Both the position numbers and the translations under genes were made by a program. Shown one piece after another: positions 1-8,210 of a stretch of 8,224 nucleotides of DNA. This stretch comes from an uncultured Ruminococcus sp. (lineage in GTDB: Bacteria; Bacillota; Clostridia; Oscillospirales; Acutalibacteraceae): assembly GCA_902773265.1 (NCBI GenBank), contig CACYDZ010000198.1:1-8224 (forward strand). The letters are read 5' to 3'. A model generated the notes under the pieces. It was not told the origin of the DNA and searched no databases. It was given only the letters and a program-made list of their open reading frames with translations. Position 1 is the stretch's first letter, and every line of letters begins with the position of its first letter.

Positions 1-150
1 AATCCCACAAGGGGCTTTGCCCCTTGACCCCACGAACTTTTTGAAAAAAGTTCGACAAAAACTTTCAGTTGTCACCGCCATATTTCTGCTAACCAAACCG
101 AATGAAGTGAGCCAAAAAAGTTTTTTGTCCACTTTTTTTCAAAAAGTGGG
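1..150 (+). repeat. Structured intergenic repeat, left copy
   Basis: This non-coding element is shared in inverted orientation with 8086-8210. Bases 1-33 match the reverse complement of 8178-8210 at 33 of 33 positions, and bases 67-113 match the reverse complement of 8100-8146 at 35 of 47 without gaps (hand count). It contains three hairpins. The first is 8-26 (arms CAAGGGGC and GCCCCTTG, loop TTT). The second is 33-54 (arms CGAACTTTT and AAAAGTTCG, loop TGAA). The third is 129-149 (arms CCACTTTTT and AAAAAGTGG, loop TTC). The third hairpin and its flank (111-150) look like an inverted, diverged version of 29-66, so the element is itself roughly mirror-symmetric around a central segment at 67-110. 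It lies downstream of rpoC, mostly after the likely transcript end. It resembles dispersed REP- or MITE-like intergenic repeats, but no transposase or target duplication is visible. The element may extend left of the window. Confidence 0.8.
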
Positions 151-181
151 CGAGGTTAAGGGTGGTAGCCTTTAAATCAGG

Positions 182-206
182 GTTTCGGGGAGAAACTCCC
201 CGAAAC
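182..206. repeat. Perfect 11-bp hairpin downstream of rpoC
   Basis: The arms GTTTCGGGGAG (182-192) and CTCCCCGAAAC (196-206) pair perfectly around a three-base loop. There is no T-run directly after it on either strand, so it does not look like an intrinsic terminator on its own. It sits immediately distal to the terminator-like stem at 209-243 on the rpoC transcript side. It could help protect the 3' end of the rpoBC mRNA or be another dispersed repeat unit; the sequence alone does not decide. Confidence 0.6.
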
Positions 207-208
207 AG

Positions 209-247
209 AAATCACTGTACAGAGAAAATCTGTACAGTGATTTTTTT
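209..247. terminator. Probable rho-independent terminator, strongest on + strand
   Basis: A 14-bp perfect stem pairs 209-222 with 230-243 around a 7-base loop (223-229). It begins 18 bases beyond the rpoC stop codon, where an rpoC terminator is expected. The uninterrupted T-run (241-247) lies on the + strand side, which favours stopping transcription coming from the left. Reading with rpoC, the stem is preceded by seven A and followed by a weak tract (TTTCTGTTTC). The best reading is a bidirectional terminator that ends the rpoBC message and also blocks antisense entry into rpoC. The stem is rich in A/T compared with classic terminators, so efficiency in the rpoC direction is uncertain. Confidence 0.65.
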
Positions 248-260
248 ACGATAAGGTGAA

Positions 261-3200
261 TTAATTGCCGATAATCTGGTCAACCACCTGACCGGGAACA
301 GAGAAATTTTCTTCCAGTTCAACATTACTGTACCGGTGCATACCTGTACCGGCAGGAACAAGTTTACCGATAATAACATTTTCTTTCAGACCTACCAACG
401 GGTCAACCTTACCCTTGATAGCAGCGTCAGTAAGAACTCTTGTAGTTTCCTGGAAAGACGCAGCTGAAAGGAAACTGTCTGTGGCCAGAGAGGCTTTGGT
501 AATACCGAGCAGTTGTTGTGTAGCGGTAGCGAGTTCCAGTTCCGTTTCACCGTTGTCAATGCGTTTCTGGATTTCCTCATTAGCTCTGATGAACTCATTT
601 CTGTCCATCTGAACACCGGTCATGAGGTCAGTAGAACCCGGATTATCCACTTTGACTTTTTTCATCATCTGACGGACGATAACTTCAATATGCTTATCGT
701 TGATAGCAACACCTTGCAGGCGGTAGGTACATTGAACTTCTTCAATAAGATAGTTTTGAACCGCTTCCACGCCGAGAATATCCAGTACATCCTGAGGATT
801 TTTAGCACCTTCGGTGAGCATATCACCCTTATGGACATACTGACCGTCCTGAACCTTTTCTCTTGAACCGTGAGGGATAAGGTAGCTTTTTTCTTCCTGA
901 GTTTCCTTATTGAAGATGATAGCGTGTCTTGCCCCTTTGATTAAATCGAAGTGGAGGTCACCATCAATTTCGGTAAGGATAGCCTGATGTTTGGGACGGC
1001 GACTTTCAAAGAGTTCTTCAACTCTGGGAAGACCCTGCGTGATATCCTCACCGCCTGCGACACCACCTGTATGGAAAGTACGCATAGTAAGCTGAGTACC
1101 GGGTTCGCCGATAGACTGTGCGGCAATGATACCGACAGCTTCACCGACAGTAACGGGCATACCGTTAGCCAGGTTAGATCCGTAACACTTATGACACACA
1201 CCGTGTTTTGCCCTACAACCCAGAACAGAACGGATTTTGATTTTTTCCACACCACTGTCAACGATAATTTTGGCCTCTTTTTCTGTCATCATGACATCTT
1301 TGGAAACAAGCACTTTACCTGTTTTTTCGTCAACAAAGTCATCAACCAGATATCTTCCCAGAAGTCTTTCGGAGATATCCTCGATTTTTCTCTTACCATC
1401 ATAGATAGTATAGACTTCAAGACCCTCATGAGTACCGCAGTCATCTTCCTTGACGATAACTTCCTGAGAAACATCGACAAGTCGTCTTGTCAGATAACCG
1501 GAGTCAGCGGTACGCAAAGCGGTATCAGCAAGACCTTTACGGGCTCCACGAGAGGAGATGAAATATTCCAGAATATTCAGACCTTCACGGTAATTGGCAC
1601 GGATAGGGATTTCGATTGTCTGACCTGATGTGTTGGCAATCAACCCACGCATACCGGCGAGCTGTCTGATTTGCGACATACTACCTCTTGCCCCCGAATC
1701 TGCCATCATCCAGATGGGATTGTATCTGTCCATATTGTCCTTCAAAGCATTTGTAACATCATCAGTTGCCTTATTCCAGATTTTCAGTACATTTTTATAG
1801 CGTTCTTCCTCACTGAGCAAACCTATGTTATAGAGTTCGGTAATTTCGTCCTTATCCTGTTCAGCTTTTGCAATAATGGTCTGTTTTGTAGGGGGAATAG
1901 CGGCATCACAGACAGCAACAGTAATTGCACCGATAGTAGAATATTTATATCCTTGTGCTTTAATAGCGTCAAGTACCGTAGAGGTACGGTTTGTGCCGTG
2001 AACTTTGATACACTTGTCAATAATCTTGCCGAGCTGTGATTTGCCGACAAGGAAATCAATTTCATATTTGAGAGCATTTTCTGGTAAAGTTCTGTCTACA
2101 AAGCCCAAATCCTGTGGTATAGGCTGGTTGAAGATAATACGCCCAACGGTTGTCTTTACCATACCGCTTACCAGTTCGCCGTTTACAGGGAGAGTACGGC
2201 GGACATTGATTTTGGAATGTAATGTGATAACCTTACTGTAATATGCCATAATGGCTTCATTTTCATCTCTGAAAGATTTGCCTTCTCCGGGTTCACCGTC
2301 TTTATCAAGAGTGAGGTAATAAGACCCCAGAATCATATCCTGAGTAGGAATAACAACGGGACGACCGTCTGAGGGTTTGAGGAGATTGCCGGCGGCAAGC
2401 ATTAAAAATCTTGCTTCTGCCTGAGCTTCTGCCGAAAGCGGAACATGAACTGCCATCTGGTCGCCGTCGAAGTCGGCATTGTAAGCGGTACATACCAACG
2501 GGTGAAGTTTTAATGCACGACCCTCAACCAGAACGGGTTCAAACGCCTGAATACCCAGACGGTGAAGGGTAGGAGCTCTGTTGAGCAATACGGGGTGACC
2601 TTTGATGACTACTTCCAGAGCATCCCATACTTCAGGTCTAGCTCTTTCGACAGCTTTTCTTGCGGCTTTGATGTTGCCGACGGTTCTTTTTTCAAAGAGT
2701 CTTTTCATAACGAACGGTTTGAAAAGTTCCAGTGCCATTTCTTTAGGCAGACCGCACTGATACATTTTCAGTTCAGGACCGACAACGATAACGGAACGAC
2801 CTGAATAGTCTACACGCTTACCGAGCAGATTCTGACGGAAACGACCCTGTTTACCTTTGAGCATATCCGAAAGGGATTTAAGAGGTCTGTTATTAGGACC
2901 TGTAACAGGTCTGCCACGACGACCGTTATCAATAAGAGCGTCAACGGATTCCTGTAACATACGTTTTTCGTTACGGATAATGATGTCGGGAGCTTCCAGT
3001 TCAAGAAGTTTGCGTAAGCGGTTGTTTCTGTTGATAACCCGTCTGTAAAGGTCATTCAAATCCGAAGTGGCAAAACGACCGCCATCAAGCTGAACCATAG
3101 GACGGATATCGGGCGGAATAACGGGAACAACATTCAGAATCATCCATTCAGGGCGGTTGCCTGATGTTCTGAAAGCCTCAACGACTTCCAATCTTTTGAC

Positions 3201-3821
3201 GAGCCTTACTTTTTTCTGACCGCTTGCCTCTTCAAGTTCTTTTTTCAGCTGAGCAGATAAAACATCGAGGTCAATTTCGGCAAGCAGTTTCTGGATAGCT
3301 TCCGCACCCATACCGGCTTCAAAATCTTCATCATACTTGTCACGCATATCCCTGTATTCCTGGTCAGTGAGGATTTGTTTTTTCACGAGTTCGGTATCTT
3401 CTCCGGGATTGATGACGATATAGGATGCGAAGTAGAGAACCTTTTCCAGCAGACGGGGAGAAATATCCAGCATCAAACCAATTCTGGAGGGGATACCTTT
3501 GAAATACCAGATATGTGATACAGGAGCAGCCAGTTCAATGTGACCCATTCTTTCACGCCGTACTTTTGAACGGGTAATTTCCACGCCACAGCGTTCGCAC
3601 ACTTTTCCTTTAAAGCGTAATCTTTTATATTTACCACAGTGACATTCCCAGTCTTTCTGAGGTCCGAAAATCTTTTCACAGAAAAGTCCTTCAGGTTCAG
3701 GTTTCAATGTGCGGTAATTAATGGTTTCAGGTTTGGTCACTTCCCCATAAGACCATTCTCTGATTTTATCAGGGGACGCAAGTCCGATTTTAATTGAATC
3801 AAAAACATTAAATTCCATCAT
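261..3821 (-). CDS. rpoC: DNA-directed RNA polymerase subunit beta'
   Basis: This is the largest RNA polymerase subunit. It forms the clamp and most of the active centre, catalysing template-directed RNA synthesis in the cytoplasm as part of the alpha2-beta-beta'-omega core. The 1186-residue length is normal for Bacillota. The N-terminal zinc site is C60, C62, C75 and C78. The lid, rudder and sigma-binding clamp helices lie around residues 250-310. The catalytic magnesium loop [12 protein letters not shown] starts at 448, with D450, D452 and D454 as ligands. The bridge helix spans about 751-781. The second zinc site is C795, C869, C876 and C879, and the trigger loop MRTFHTGG (913-920) carries the conserved His at 917. 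A sandwich-barrel-like insert lies around 950-1010. No large lineage insertion or split is present. Two ATG codons are adjacent (3821 and 3818); I use the first because its spacing to the ribosome site is shorter. rpoB ends 23 bases upstream, so the two genes are co-transcribed. Confidence 0.98.
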   Translation of the reverse strand: MMEFNVFDSIKIGLASPDKIREWSYGEVTKPETINYRTLKPEPEGLFCEKIFGPQKDWECHCGKYKRLRFKGKVCERCGVEITRSKVRRERMGHIELAAPVSHIWYFKGIPSRIGLMLDISPRLLEKVLYFASYIVINPGEDTELVKKQILTDQEYRDMRDKYDEDFEAGMGAEAIQKLLAEIDLDVLSAQLKKELEEASGQKKVRLVKRLEVVEAFRTSGNRPEWMILNVVPVIPPDIRPMVQLDGGRFATSDLNDLYRRVINRNNRLRKLLELEAPDIIIRNEKRMLQESVDALIDNGRRGRPVTGPNNRPLKSLSDMLKGKQGRFRQNLLGKRVDYSGRSVIVVGPELKMYQCGLPKEMALELFKPFVMKRLFEKRTVGNIKAARKAVERARPEVWDALEVVIKGHPVLLNRAPTLHRLGIQAFEPVLVEGRALKLHPLVCTAYNADFDGDQMAVHVPLSAEAQAEARFLMLAAGNLLKPSDGRPVVIPTQDMILGSYYLTLDKDGEPGEGKSFRDENEAIMAYYSKVITLHSKINVRRTLPVNGELVSGMVKTTVGRIIFNQPIPQDLGFVDRTLPENALKYEIDFLVGKSQLGKIIDKCIKVHGTNRTSTVLDAIKAQGYKYSTIGAITVAVCDAAIPPTKQTIIAKAEQDKDEITELYNIGLLSEEERYKNVLKIWNKATDDVTNALKDNMDRYNPIWMMADSGARGSMSQIRQLAGMRGLIANTSGQTIEIPIRANYREGLNILEYFISSRGARKGLADTALRTADSGYLTRRLVDVSQEVIVKEDDCGTHEGLEVYTIYDGKRKIEDISERLLGRYLVDDFVDEKTGKVLVSKDVMMTEKEAKIIVDSGVEKIKIRSVLGCRAKHGVCHKCYGSNLANGMPVTVGEAVGIIAAQSIGEPGTQLTMRTFHTGGVAGGEDITQGLPRVEELFESRRPKHQAILTEIDGDLHFDLIKGARHAIIFNKETQEEKSYLIPHGSREKVQDGQYVHKGDMLTEGAKNPQDVLDILGVEAVQNYLIEEVQCTYRLQGVAINDKHIEVIVRQMMKKVKVDNPGSTDLMTGVQMDRNEFIRANEEIQKRIDNGETELELATATQQLLGITKASLATDSFLSAASFQETTRVLTDAAIKGKVDPLVGLKENVIIGKLVPAGTGMHRYSNVELEENFSVPGQVVDQIIGN

Positions 3822-3834
3822 ACTATACGCCTTA

Positions 3835-3839
3835 CCTCC
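3835..3839 (-). promoter_or_regulatory. Ribosome binding site of rpoC
   Basis: GGAGG on the minus strand lies in the 23-base gap between the rpoB stop (3845-3847) and the rpoC start. The gap to the ATG at 3821 is 13 bases, slightly long, and to the ATG at 3818 it is 16, which favours the first ATG. A second purine match, AAGG (3830-3833), lies at 8 bases and may contribute. The strong site suggests independent initiation, not only coupling to rpoB translation. Confidence 0.75.
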
Positions 3840-3844
3840 AATTA

Positions 3845-6800
3845 TTAATATTCGTCACTGCCGTAGCCGTCACCGTAATCATCATACAGACTGCCGGTAT
3901 CTTCTTCAGCAAAAGCGGATTCATCTATTATGATGTTGTCATCGTCCTGTTCTTCGTCATACTGATAGCCGTCCATATCGTTTGTCATAACAGAATGTTC
4001 GTCAAAAATATCATCGTCATCATCGGGGTCAGGGATATTTTCGTCATTTTTAGCGACAGGAAGGTCATCATCTTCAGCGAAATGTTGTCTTAGGTCAATT
4101 TCTTCGTTATTCTTATCCAGTACCTTTATATCAAGAGCAAGCGACTGTAACTCTTTGACCAGTACTTTGAATGATTCAGGTACACCGGGAGTAGGAATAT
4201 TCTGTCCTTTGACGATGGCTTCGTAAGTCTGTACACGACCCACCACATCATCAGATTTTACAGTCAGGATTTCCTGCAAGGTATATGCCGCACCGTATGC
4301 TTCCAGAGCCCATACTTCCATTTCGCCGAAACGCTGTCCGCCGAACTGAGCTTTACCGCCGAGTGGCTGTTGGGTAACCAGTGAATAAGGACCTGTAGAA
4401 CGAGCATGGATTTTGTCATCAACCAGATGATGGAGTTTCAGGTAGTACATATAGCCGACAGTAACAGGGTTATCGAACCATTCTCCTGTACGACCGTCAC
4501 GCAGCCATGTTTTGCACTGAGAAGCGATAATACCGCTTTCTTTTATCGGGGGTTGTTCAGGATTGTCACTGTTGCAATGGATTTCAAATTTCTTGAAACA
4601 TTCGCCGAAATCCACCTGTTTGGGAGAAGTCGGGGGAGGCAATTCGCCTTTTTCAGCTTTTCGGCTGATTTCGTCATAAATTTTAAAGATATCCTGTTCG
4701 TGAGCTCCGTCAAATACAGGAGTCATAATCTTCCAGCCGAGAGCCTTTGCAGCATAGCCTAAGTGAACTTCCAGTACCTGACCGATATTCATACGGGAAG
4801 GTACGCCCAGAGGGTTCAGCACGATATCCAGCGGAGTACCGTCAGGTAAGAACGGCATATCTTCCATAGGCAGAATACGGGAAACAACGCCCTTGTTACC
4901 ATGACGACCAGCCATCTTATCACCAACAGAAAGTTTTCTTTTCTGTGCCAGATAACATCTTACTACCTTATTGACACCGGGCTGTAATTCATCAGCACTG
5001 TTTTCTCTTGTAAATACCTTTACATCAACGACAATACCGGATTCACCGTGAGGTACTCTTAATGAGGTATCTCTGACTTCTCTGGCTTTTTCACCAAAGA
5101 TGGCTCTGAGCAGTCTTTCTTCTGCCGTCAGTTCGGTTTCCCCTTTGGGAGTAACCTTACCGACAAGAATATCTCCCGCCTTTACTTCTGCACCGATATG
5201 AATGATACCCTGTTCATCAAGGTCTTTAAGCATATCGTCACCGACATTGGGGATATCCCTTGTAATTTCTTCGGGACCCAGTTTAGTATCTCTGGATTCC
5301 AGTTCATACTCTTCGATATGAATAGAGGTATACACATCATCTCTGACAATTCTTTCATTGATGAGAACAGCGTCTTCATAGTTATAGCCTTCCCATGTCA
5401 TGAAACCAATGAGAGCATTCTTACCAAGACTTATCTCACCGTCATGAGTAGCGGGACCGTCAGCAAGAACTTCGTTTTTGTGTACTCTCTGTCCTTTTTT
5501 CACCACAGGAATCTGATTGATGCAAGTACTCTGGTTGGAACGCATGAATTTGGTAATTTCAAAATTCTGGATTTTACCCGAATCATATTTTACCGAAATC
5601 TTGTCTGCACTCACGCTGGTAACAACACCGTCATCTTCCGAGAGGATACAGATACCGGAGTCAACACCTGCTTTATATTCCATACCCGTACCAACAATGG
5701 GGGATTCTGTTACCAGGAGCGGAACAGCTTGTCTTTGCATATTGGAACCCATCAAAGCACGGTTAGCATCATCGTTTTCCAAGAACGGAATCATTGCTGT
5801 GGCTACTGAAACAACCATTCGGGGAGAAACATCCATGTAATCAAATTTATCCTTGTCAAGTTCAACAAAGCCGTCACGGAAACGACCGTTGACAACAGGA
5901 TTTTTAAATCTGCCGTTTTCGTCAAGGGGAACATTTGCCTGTGCCACTCTGAAATTATCTTCTCTGTCAGCAGTCATATATTCCACTTCATCAGTAACGA
6001 TACCTGTTTTTTTATCGACTTTTCGGAAAGGAGCTTCAATAAAGCCGTATTTATTGATTTTTGCAAAGGTAGCCAGATAAGAAATCAGACCAATGTTAGG
6101 ACCTTCGGGAGTTTCGATAGGACACATACGACCATAGTGGCTGTAGTGAACATCACGAACTTCAAATCCTGCTCTGTCTCTGGAAAGACCACCCGGTCCC
6201 AAAGCGGAAAGTCGTCTTTTGTGGGTAAGTTCCGCAAGAGGATTAGTCTGGTCCATGAACTGAGAAAGGGGAGAAGAACCGAAGAACTCTTTGATAGCAG
6301 CGGTTACAGGTCTTATATTGATGAGGTTGTTAGGGGTAAGCACTTCGCTGTCCTGAGCATTGAGGGTCATTCTTTCACGGATAACCCTTTCCAGTCGGGA
6401 AAATCCTATTCTGAACTGATTCTGCAGAAGTTCGCCAACACAACGGATACGGCGGTTGCCGAGATGGTCAATATCATCGGTCACACCGATACCATGAGCC
6501 AGATTATTCATATAGTTGATGCTGGCAAAGATATCATCAATGGTGATGATATTGGGGATAAGGTCATGACGGCGGCGGCGGAGTTGTGCCTTGAGCATTT
6601 CGGTGTCATCGCCACATTCCTCAAGAATTTCCATGAGGACAGTATAGACAACTTTTTCATTGATTTCACATTCTGCTTCGGCATCAAAATCAACATACTT
6701 ACTGATATCTACCATGCCGTTGGAAAGCACTTTTACTTTTATTCCTTCATTGTCATACACAAAAGCCTCTTTAACGCCCGCATCTTCGATTTCCATAGCC

Positions 6801-7747
6801 AGTTTTTTGGAAATGACTTCATCGGGCATAGCCATAACCTCGCCTGTACGGGGATTGACAATGGGTTCAGCGATTGTCCTGTCGGTCAGTCTTGCGGAAA
6901 TGCCCAGTTTTTTGTTGTACTTATAGCGACCTACTCTTGACATATCGTAGCGTCTGGTATCAAAGAAGAGATTGTTGAGGTGAGTCTGTGCATTTTCGAG
7001 AACAGGCGGTTCACCGGGACGCTGTTTTTTATAGACTTCCAATAAAGCCTCTTCGGTATTGTGGGTAGTATCTTTGGCAAGCGTTTCTCTTATTCTTTCA
7101 TCTTCACCGAAATAGTCCAGAATTTCCGCATTGGAACTCAGTCCCAATGCCCTGATAAATACTGTAATGGGAATTTTTCTGTTTTTATCAATTCTGACAT
7201 AAAAGACATCATTGAGGTCGTTTTCGTATTCGAGCCACGCACCTCTGTTCGGAATGACGGTAGAGCTGAAAATTTTCTTACTTGTTTTGTCGTACTCCAT
7301 TTTGTAATAGACACCGGGAGAACGGACAAGCTGAGAAACAATAACTCTTTCCGCACCGTTGATAACGAAAGTACCACTAGCAGTCATCAATGGGAAATCT
7401 CCCATATAGACATTGGATTTTTTGATTTCCCCTGTTTCAGTGTTGGTGAGTGTAGCGGTAACCCGCAGAGGAGCAGCGTAGGTAGCATCTCTCTCTTTAC
7501 ATTCTTTTACGCTGTAATTAGGGTGTTCGGTATCAAGCGAATAGTCGATGAAATCCAGCACATAAGTTCCCGTGTGACTGGTAATGCCCGAAACATCTCT
7601 GAAGACTTCTCTTAATCCCTCTGTAAGAAATTCATAGTATGAATTTTTCTGAATTTCTATGAGGTTAGGCATATCAATGACTTCTTCGATTTTGGAGAAA
7701 GATTTTCTTTGAACCTTACCAAGTCTGACATTTTTGACATTCACCAT
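3845..7747 (-). CDS. rpoB: DNA-directed RNA polymerase subunit beta
   Basis: This is the second-largest core subunit. It pairs with beta' to form the active-site cleft, and binds the RNA-DNA hybrid, nucleotides and sigma in the cytoplasm. I start it at the ATG at 7747 (protein [11 protein letters not shown], 1300 residues), which has a good ribosome site and matches the family's N-terminus. The frame stays open to a TTG at 7831, but those 28 residues resemble nothing in RpoB and lack a ribosome site. The fork and rifampicin region lies at about 489-532, with Q496, D499, H509 and S514 all wild type (E. coli Q513, D516, H526, S531). The GYNYEDAV motif is at about 787-794. The flap is at about 865-912. 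The active-site segment [12 protein letters not shown] spans 942-953, and the C-terminal clamp-interacting block is at about 1114-1171. The last 76 residues (1225-1300) form a highly acidic tail. rpoC follows directly. Confidence 0.98.
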   Translation of the reverse strand: MVNVKNVRLGKVQRKSFSKIEEVIDMPNLIEIQKNSYYEFLTEGLREVFRDVSGITSHTGTYVLDFIDYSLDTEHPNYSVKECKERDATYAAPLRVTATLTNTETGEIKKSNVYMGDFPLMTASGTFVINGAERVIVSQLVRSPGVYYKMEYDKTSKKIFSSTVIPNRGAWLEYENDLNDVFYVRIDKNRKIPITVFIRALGLSSNAEILDYFGEDERIRETLAKDTTHNTEEALLEVYKKQRPGEPPVLENAQTHLNNLFFDTRRYDMSRVGRYKYNKKLGISARLTDRTIAEPIVNPRTGEVMAMPDEVISKKLAMEIEDAGVKEAFVYDNEGIKVKVLSNGMVDISKYVDFDAEAECEINEKVVYTVLMEILEECGDDTEMLKAQLRRRRHDLIPNIITIDDIFASINYMNNLAHGIGVTDDIDHLGNRRIRCVGELLQNQFRIGFSRLERVIRERMTLNAQDSEVLTPNNLINIRPVTAAIKEFFGSSPLSQFMDQTNPLAELTHKRRLSALGPGGLSRDRAGFEVRDVHYSHYGRMCPIETPEGPNIGLISYLATFAKINKYGFIEAPFRKVDKKTGIVTDEVEYMTADREDNFRVAQANVPLDENGRFKNPVVNGRFRDGFVELDKDKFDYMDVSPRMVVSVATAMIPFLENDDANRALMGSNMQRQAVPLLVTESPIVGTGMEYKAGVDSGICILSEDDGVVTSVSADKISVKYDSGKIQNFEITKFMRSNQSTCINQIPVVKKGQRVHKNEVLADGPATHDGEISLGKNALIGFMTWEGYNYEDAVLINERIVRDDVYTSIHIEEYELESRDTKLGPEEITRDIPNVGDDMLKDLDEQGIIHIGAEVKAGDILVGKVTPKGETELTAEERLLRAIFGEKAREVRDTSLRVPHGESGIVVDVKVFTRENSADELQPGVNKVVRCYLAQKRKLSVGDKMAGRHGNKGVVSRILPMEDMPFLPDGTPLDIVLNPLGVPSRMNIGQVLEVHLGYAAKALGWKIMTPVFDGAHEQDIFKIYDEISRKAEKGELPPPTSPKQVDFGECFKKFEIHCNSDNPEQPPIKESGIIASQCKTWLRDGRTGEWFDNPVTVGYMYYLKLHHLVDDKIHARSTGPYSLVTQQPLGGKAQFGGQRFGEMEVWALEAYGAAYTLQEILTVKSDDVVGRVQTYEAIVKGQNIPTPGVPESFKVLVKELQSLALDIKVLDKNNEEIDLRQHFAEDDDLPVAKNDENIPDPDDDDDIFDEHSVMTNDMDGYQYDEEQDDDNIIIDESAFAEEDTGSLYDDYGDGYGSDEY

Positions 7748-7913
7748 AGGCGTATCACTCCGTTCATAAAAAAATAGTGGCAGTATGTGAATATACCGAC
7801 AAAGCAACGCAAGCCATAAAAAATTTTGCAAAAGCTATTGATTTTTTTGAAAAATTGTGCTAATATTCACAGGAAACGGAAGTAGAAATATTGCTTTTTA
7901 CGGATTGTTGCAT
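7748..7913 (-). other. Predicted 5' leader of the rpoBC mRNA
   Basis: If transcription begins about 7 bases after the -10 box at 7920-7925, the rpoB message has an untranslated leader of about 165 nt. It is A/T-rich. I see no ribosomal-protein L10/L12 binding fold, riboswitch core, or attenuator with a T-run that I can name. A pair of AATATT boxes (near 7862 and 7887) could close a weak stem. The in-frame TTG at 7831 lies within it but is not a credible start. Confidence 0.5.
7756..7761 (-). promoter_or_regulatory. Ribosome binding site of rpoB, decides the start
   Basis: GGAGTG on the minus strand lies 8 bases before the ATG at 7747, an ideal spacing. No comparable purine site precedes the upstream in-frame TTG at 7831. 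This, with the family N-terminus, fixes the start at 7747. Confidence 0.85.
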
Positions 7914-7919
7914 TTAATA

Positions 7920-7948
7920 AGTATAACCCATTGACATTAAAAAGTCAA
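7920..7948 (-). promoter_or_regulatory. Sigma-A-type promoter for rpoB-rpoC
   Basis: On the minus strand a -35 box TTGACT (7943-7948) and a -10 box TATACT (7920-7925) are separated by exactly 17 bases (7926-7942). Each box differs from the vegetative consensus (TTGACA, TATAAT) at one position. It is the best promoter match I found in the upstream region and points at rpoB, with the predicted start near 7913. It suits constant, growth-linked expression. The -35 box and spacer lie within the inverted repeat 7925-7954, which may affect its control. Upstream transcription from genes outside the window could also enter, so it may not be the only promoter. Confidence 0.8.
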
Positions 7949-7957
7949 TGGGTTTTT
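7925..7957. repeat. 11-bp inverted repeat with + strand T-run overlapping the promoter
   Basis: The arms AACCCATTGAC (7925-7935) and GTCAATGGGTT (7944-7954) pair perfectly around an 8-base spacer, followed on the + strand by a T-run (7953-7957). As RNA from the + strand it has the form of an intrinsic terminator. As duplex DNA it has the form of an operator covering the -35 box and spacer and touching the -10 box. Read on the minus strand it is not followed by T residues, so it would not terminate a message arriving from upstream. It could be either, or both, or partly a by-product of the promoter. Confidence 0.6.
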
Positions 7958-8085
7958 CCAAATTAAAGGAAAAAAAGACGAAAAAACTTGTTTTGGTGAC
8001 GCAATATCATATTTTTCTTAAAAGAAACACACGGAAAAGTTGTATCTTTATTGGAAATATTATTTTTTAAAGGTGTTGTTATCTC
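7958..8085. other. A/T-rich intergenic stretch, no gene seen
   Basis: Between the promoter region and the right repeat copy I see no open frame with a ribosome site, no RNA gene and no convincing promoter or terminator. Only short A/T tracts and a weak TTTCTT/AAGAAA-type stem (about 8016-8027) stand out. No rplL or rplJ coding sequence is present, although those genes often sit upstream of rpoB in bacteria. Confidence 0.6.
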
Positions 8086-8210
8086 CCATGAACTTTCAAG
8101 GCTCACTTCGTTCGGAATGATTAGCCAAGTGTCGGCGGTGACAATTAAAAGTTTCGGTCAAGCCTTTTCAAAGGCTTGTGGGGTCAAGGGGCAAAGCCCC
8201 TTGTGGGATT
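8086..8210 (-). repeat. Structured intergenic repeat, right copy (inverted)
   Basis: This is the inverted partner of 1-150. It contains the first hairpin at 8185-8203 (arms CAAGGGGC and GCCCCTTG, loop AAA), within a 33-base block identical to the left copy. It also has a second hairpin at 8159-8178, with arms CAAGCCTT and AAGGCTTG and, read on the minus strand, a TGAA loop. That hairpin occupies the same place as the left copy's 33-54 hairpin but has different, still complementary, arms. The central segment 8100-8146 matches the left copy at 35 of 47 positions. The far edge is unclear: 8086-8098 resembles half of a left-copy hairpin (CCCATGAACTTTC versus CCCACGAACTTTT), so the third hairpin appears to be missing or decayed here. 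It lies upstream of the rpoB promoter. Confidence 0.8.

Noticed and set aside
951..1628. Long + strand open frame (225 codons) antisense to rpoC
   Set aside because: It lies entirely inside the conserved rpoC frame, encodes a low-complexity Ser/Thr/Phe/Asp-rich product with no recognisable motif, and has no convincing ribosome site. It is a by-product of rpoC codon use.
6137..6940. Long + strand open frame (267 codons) antisense to rpoB
   Set aside because: It is fully covered by rpoB domains with family-level conservation in the sense frame. The antisense product shows no family signature. The same applies to 5198-5809 and 7061-7615.
7748..7831. N-terminal extension of rpoB by 28 residues from a TTG codon
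   Set aside because: No ribosome site precedes the TTG, the extra residues match nothing typical of RpoB, and a well-placed GGAGTG precedes the ATG at 7747.
7931..7959. + strand promoter with a perfect TTGACA box at 7931-7936
   Set aside because: It arises from the symmetry of the palindrome. The position 17 bases further holds TTTTCC, not a -10 box, and no + strand gene follows.
1..8210. Composite transposon carrying rpoBC between inverted repeats
   Set aside because: There is no transposase or insertion-sequence gene, the genes are essential core genes in their usual order, and the repeats look like structured intergenic units, not insertion-sequence ends.
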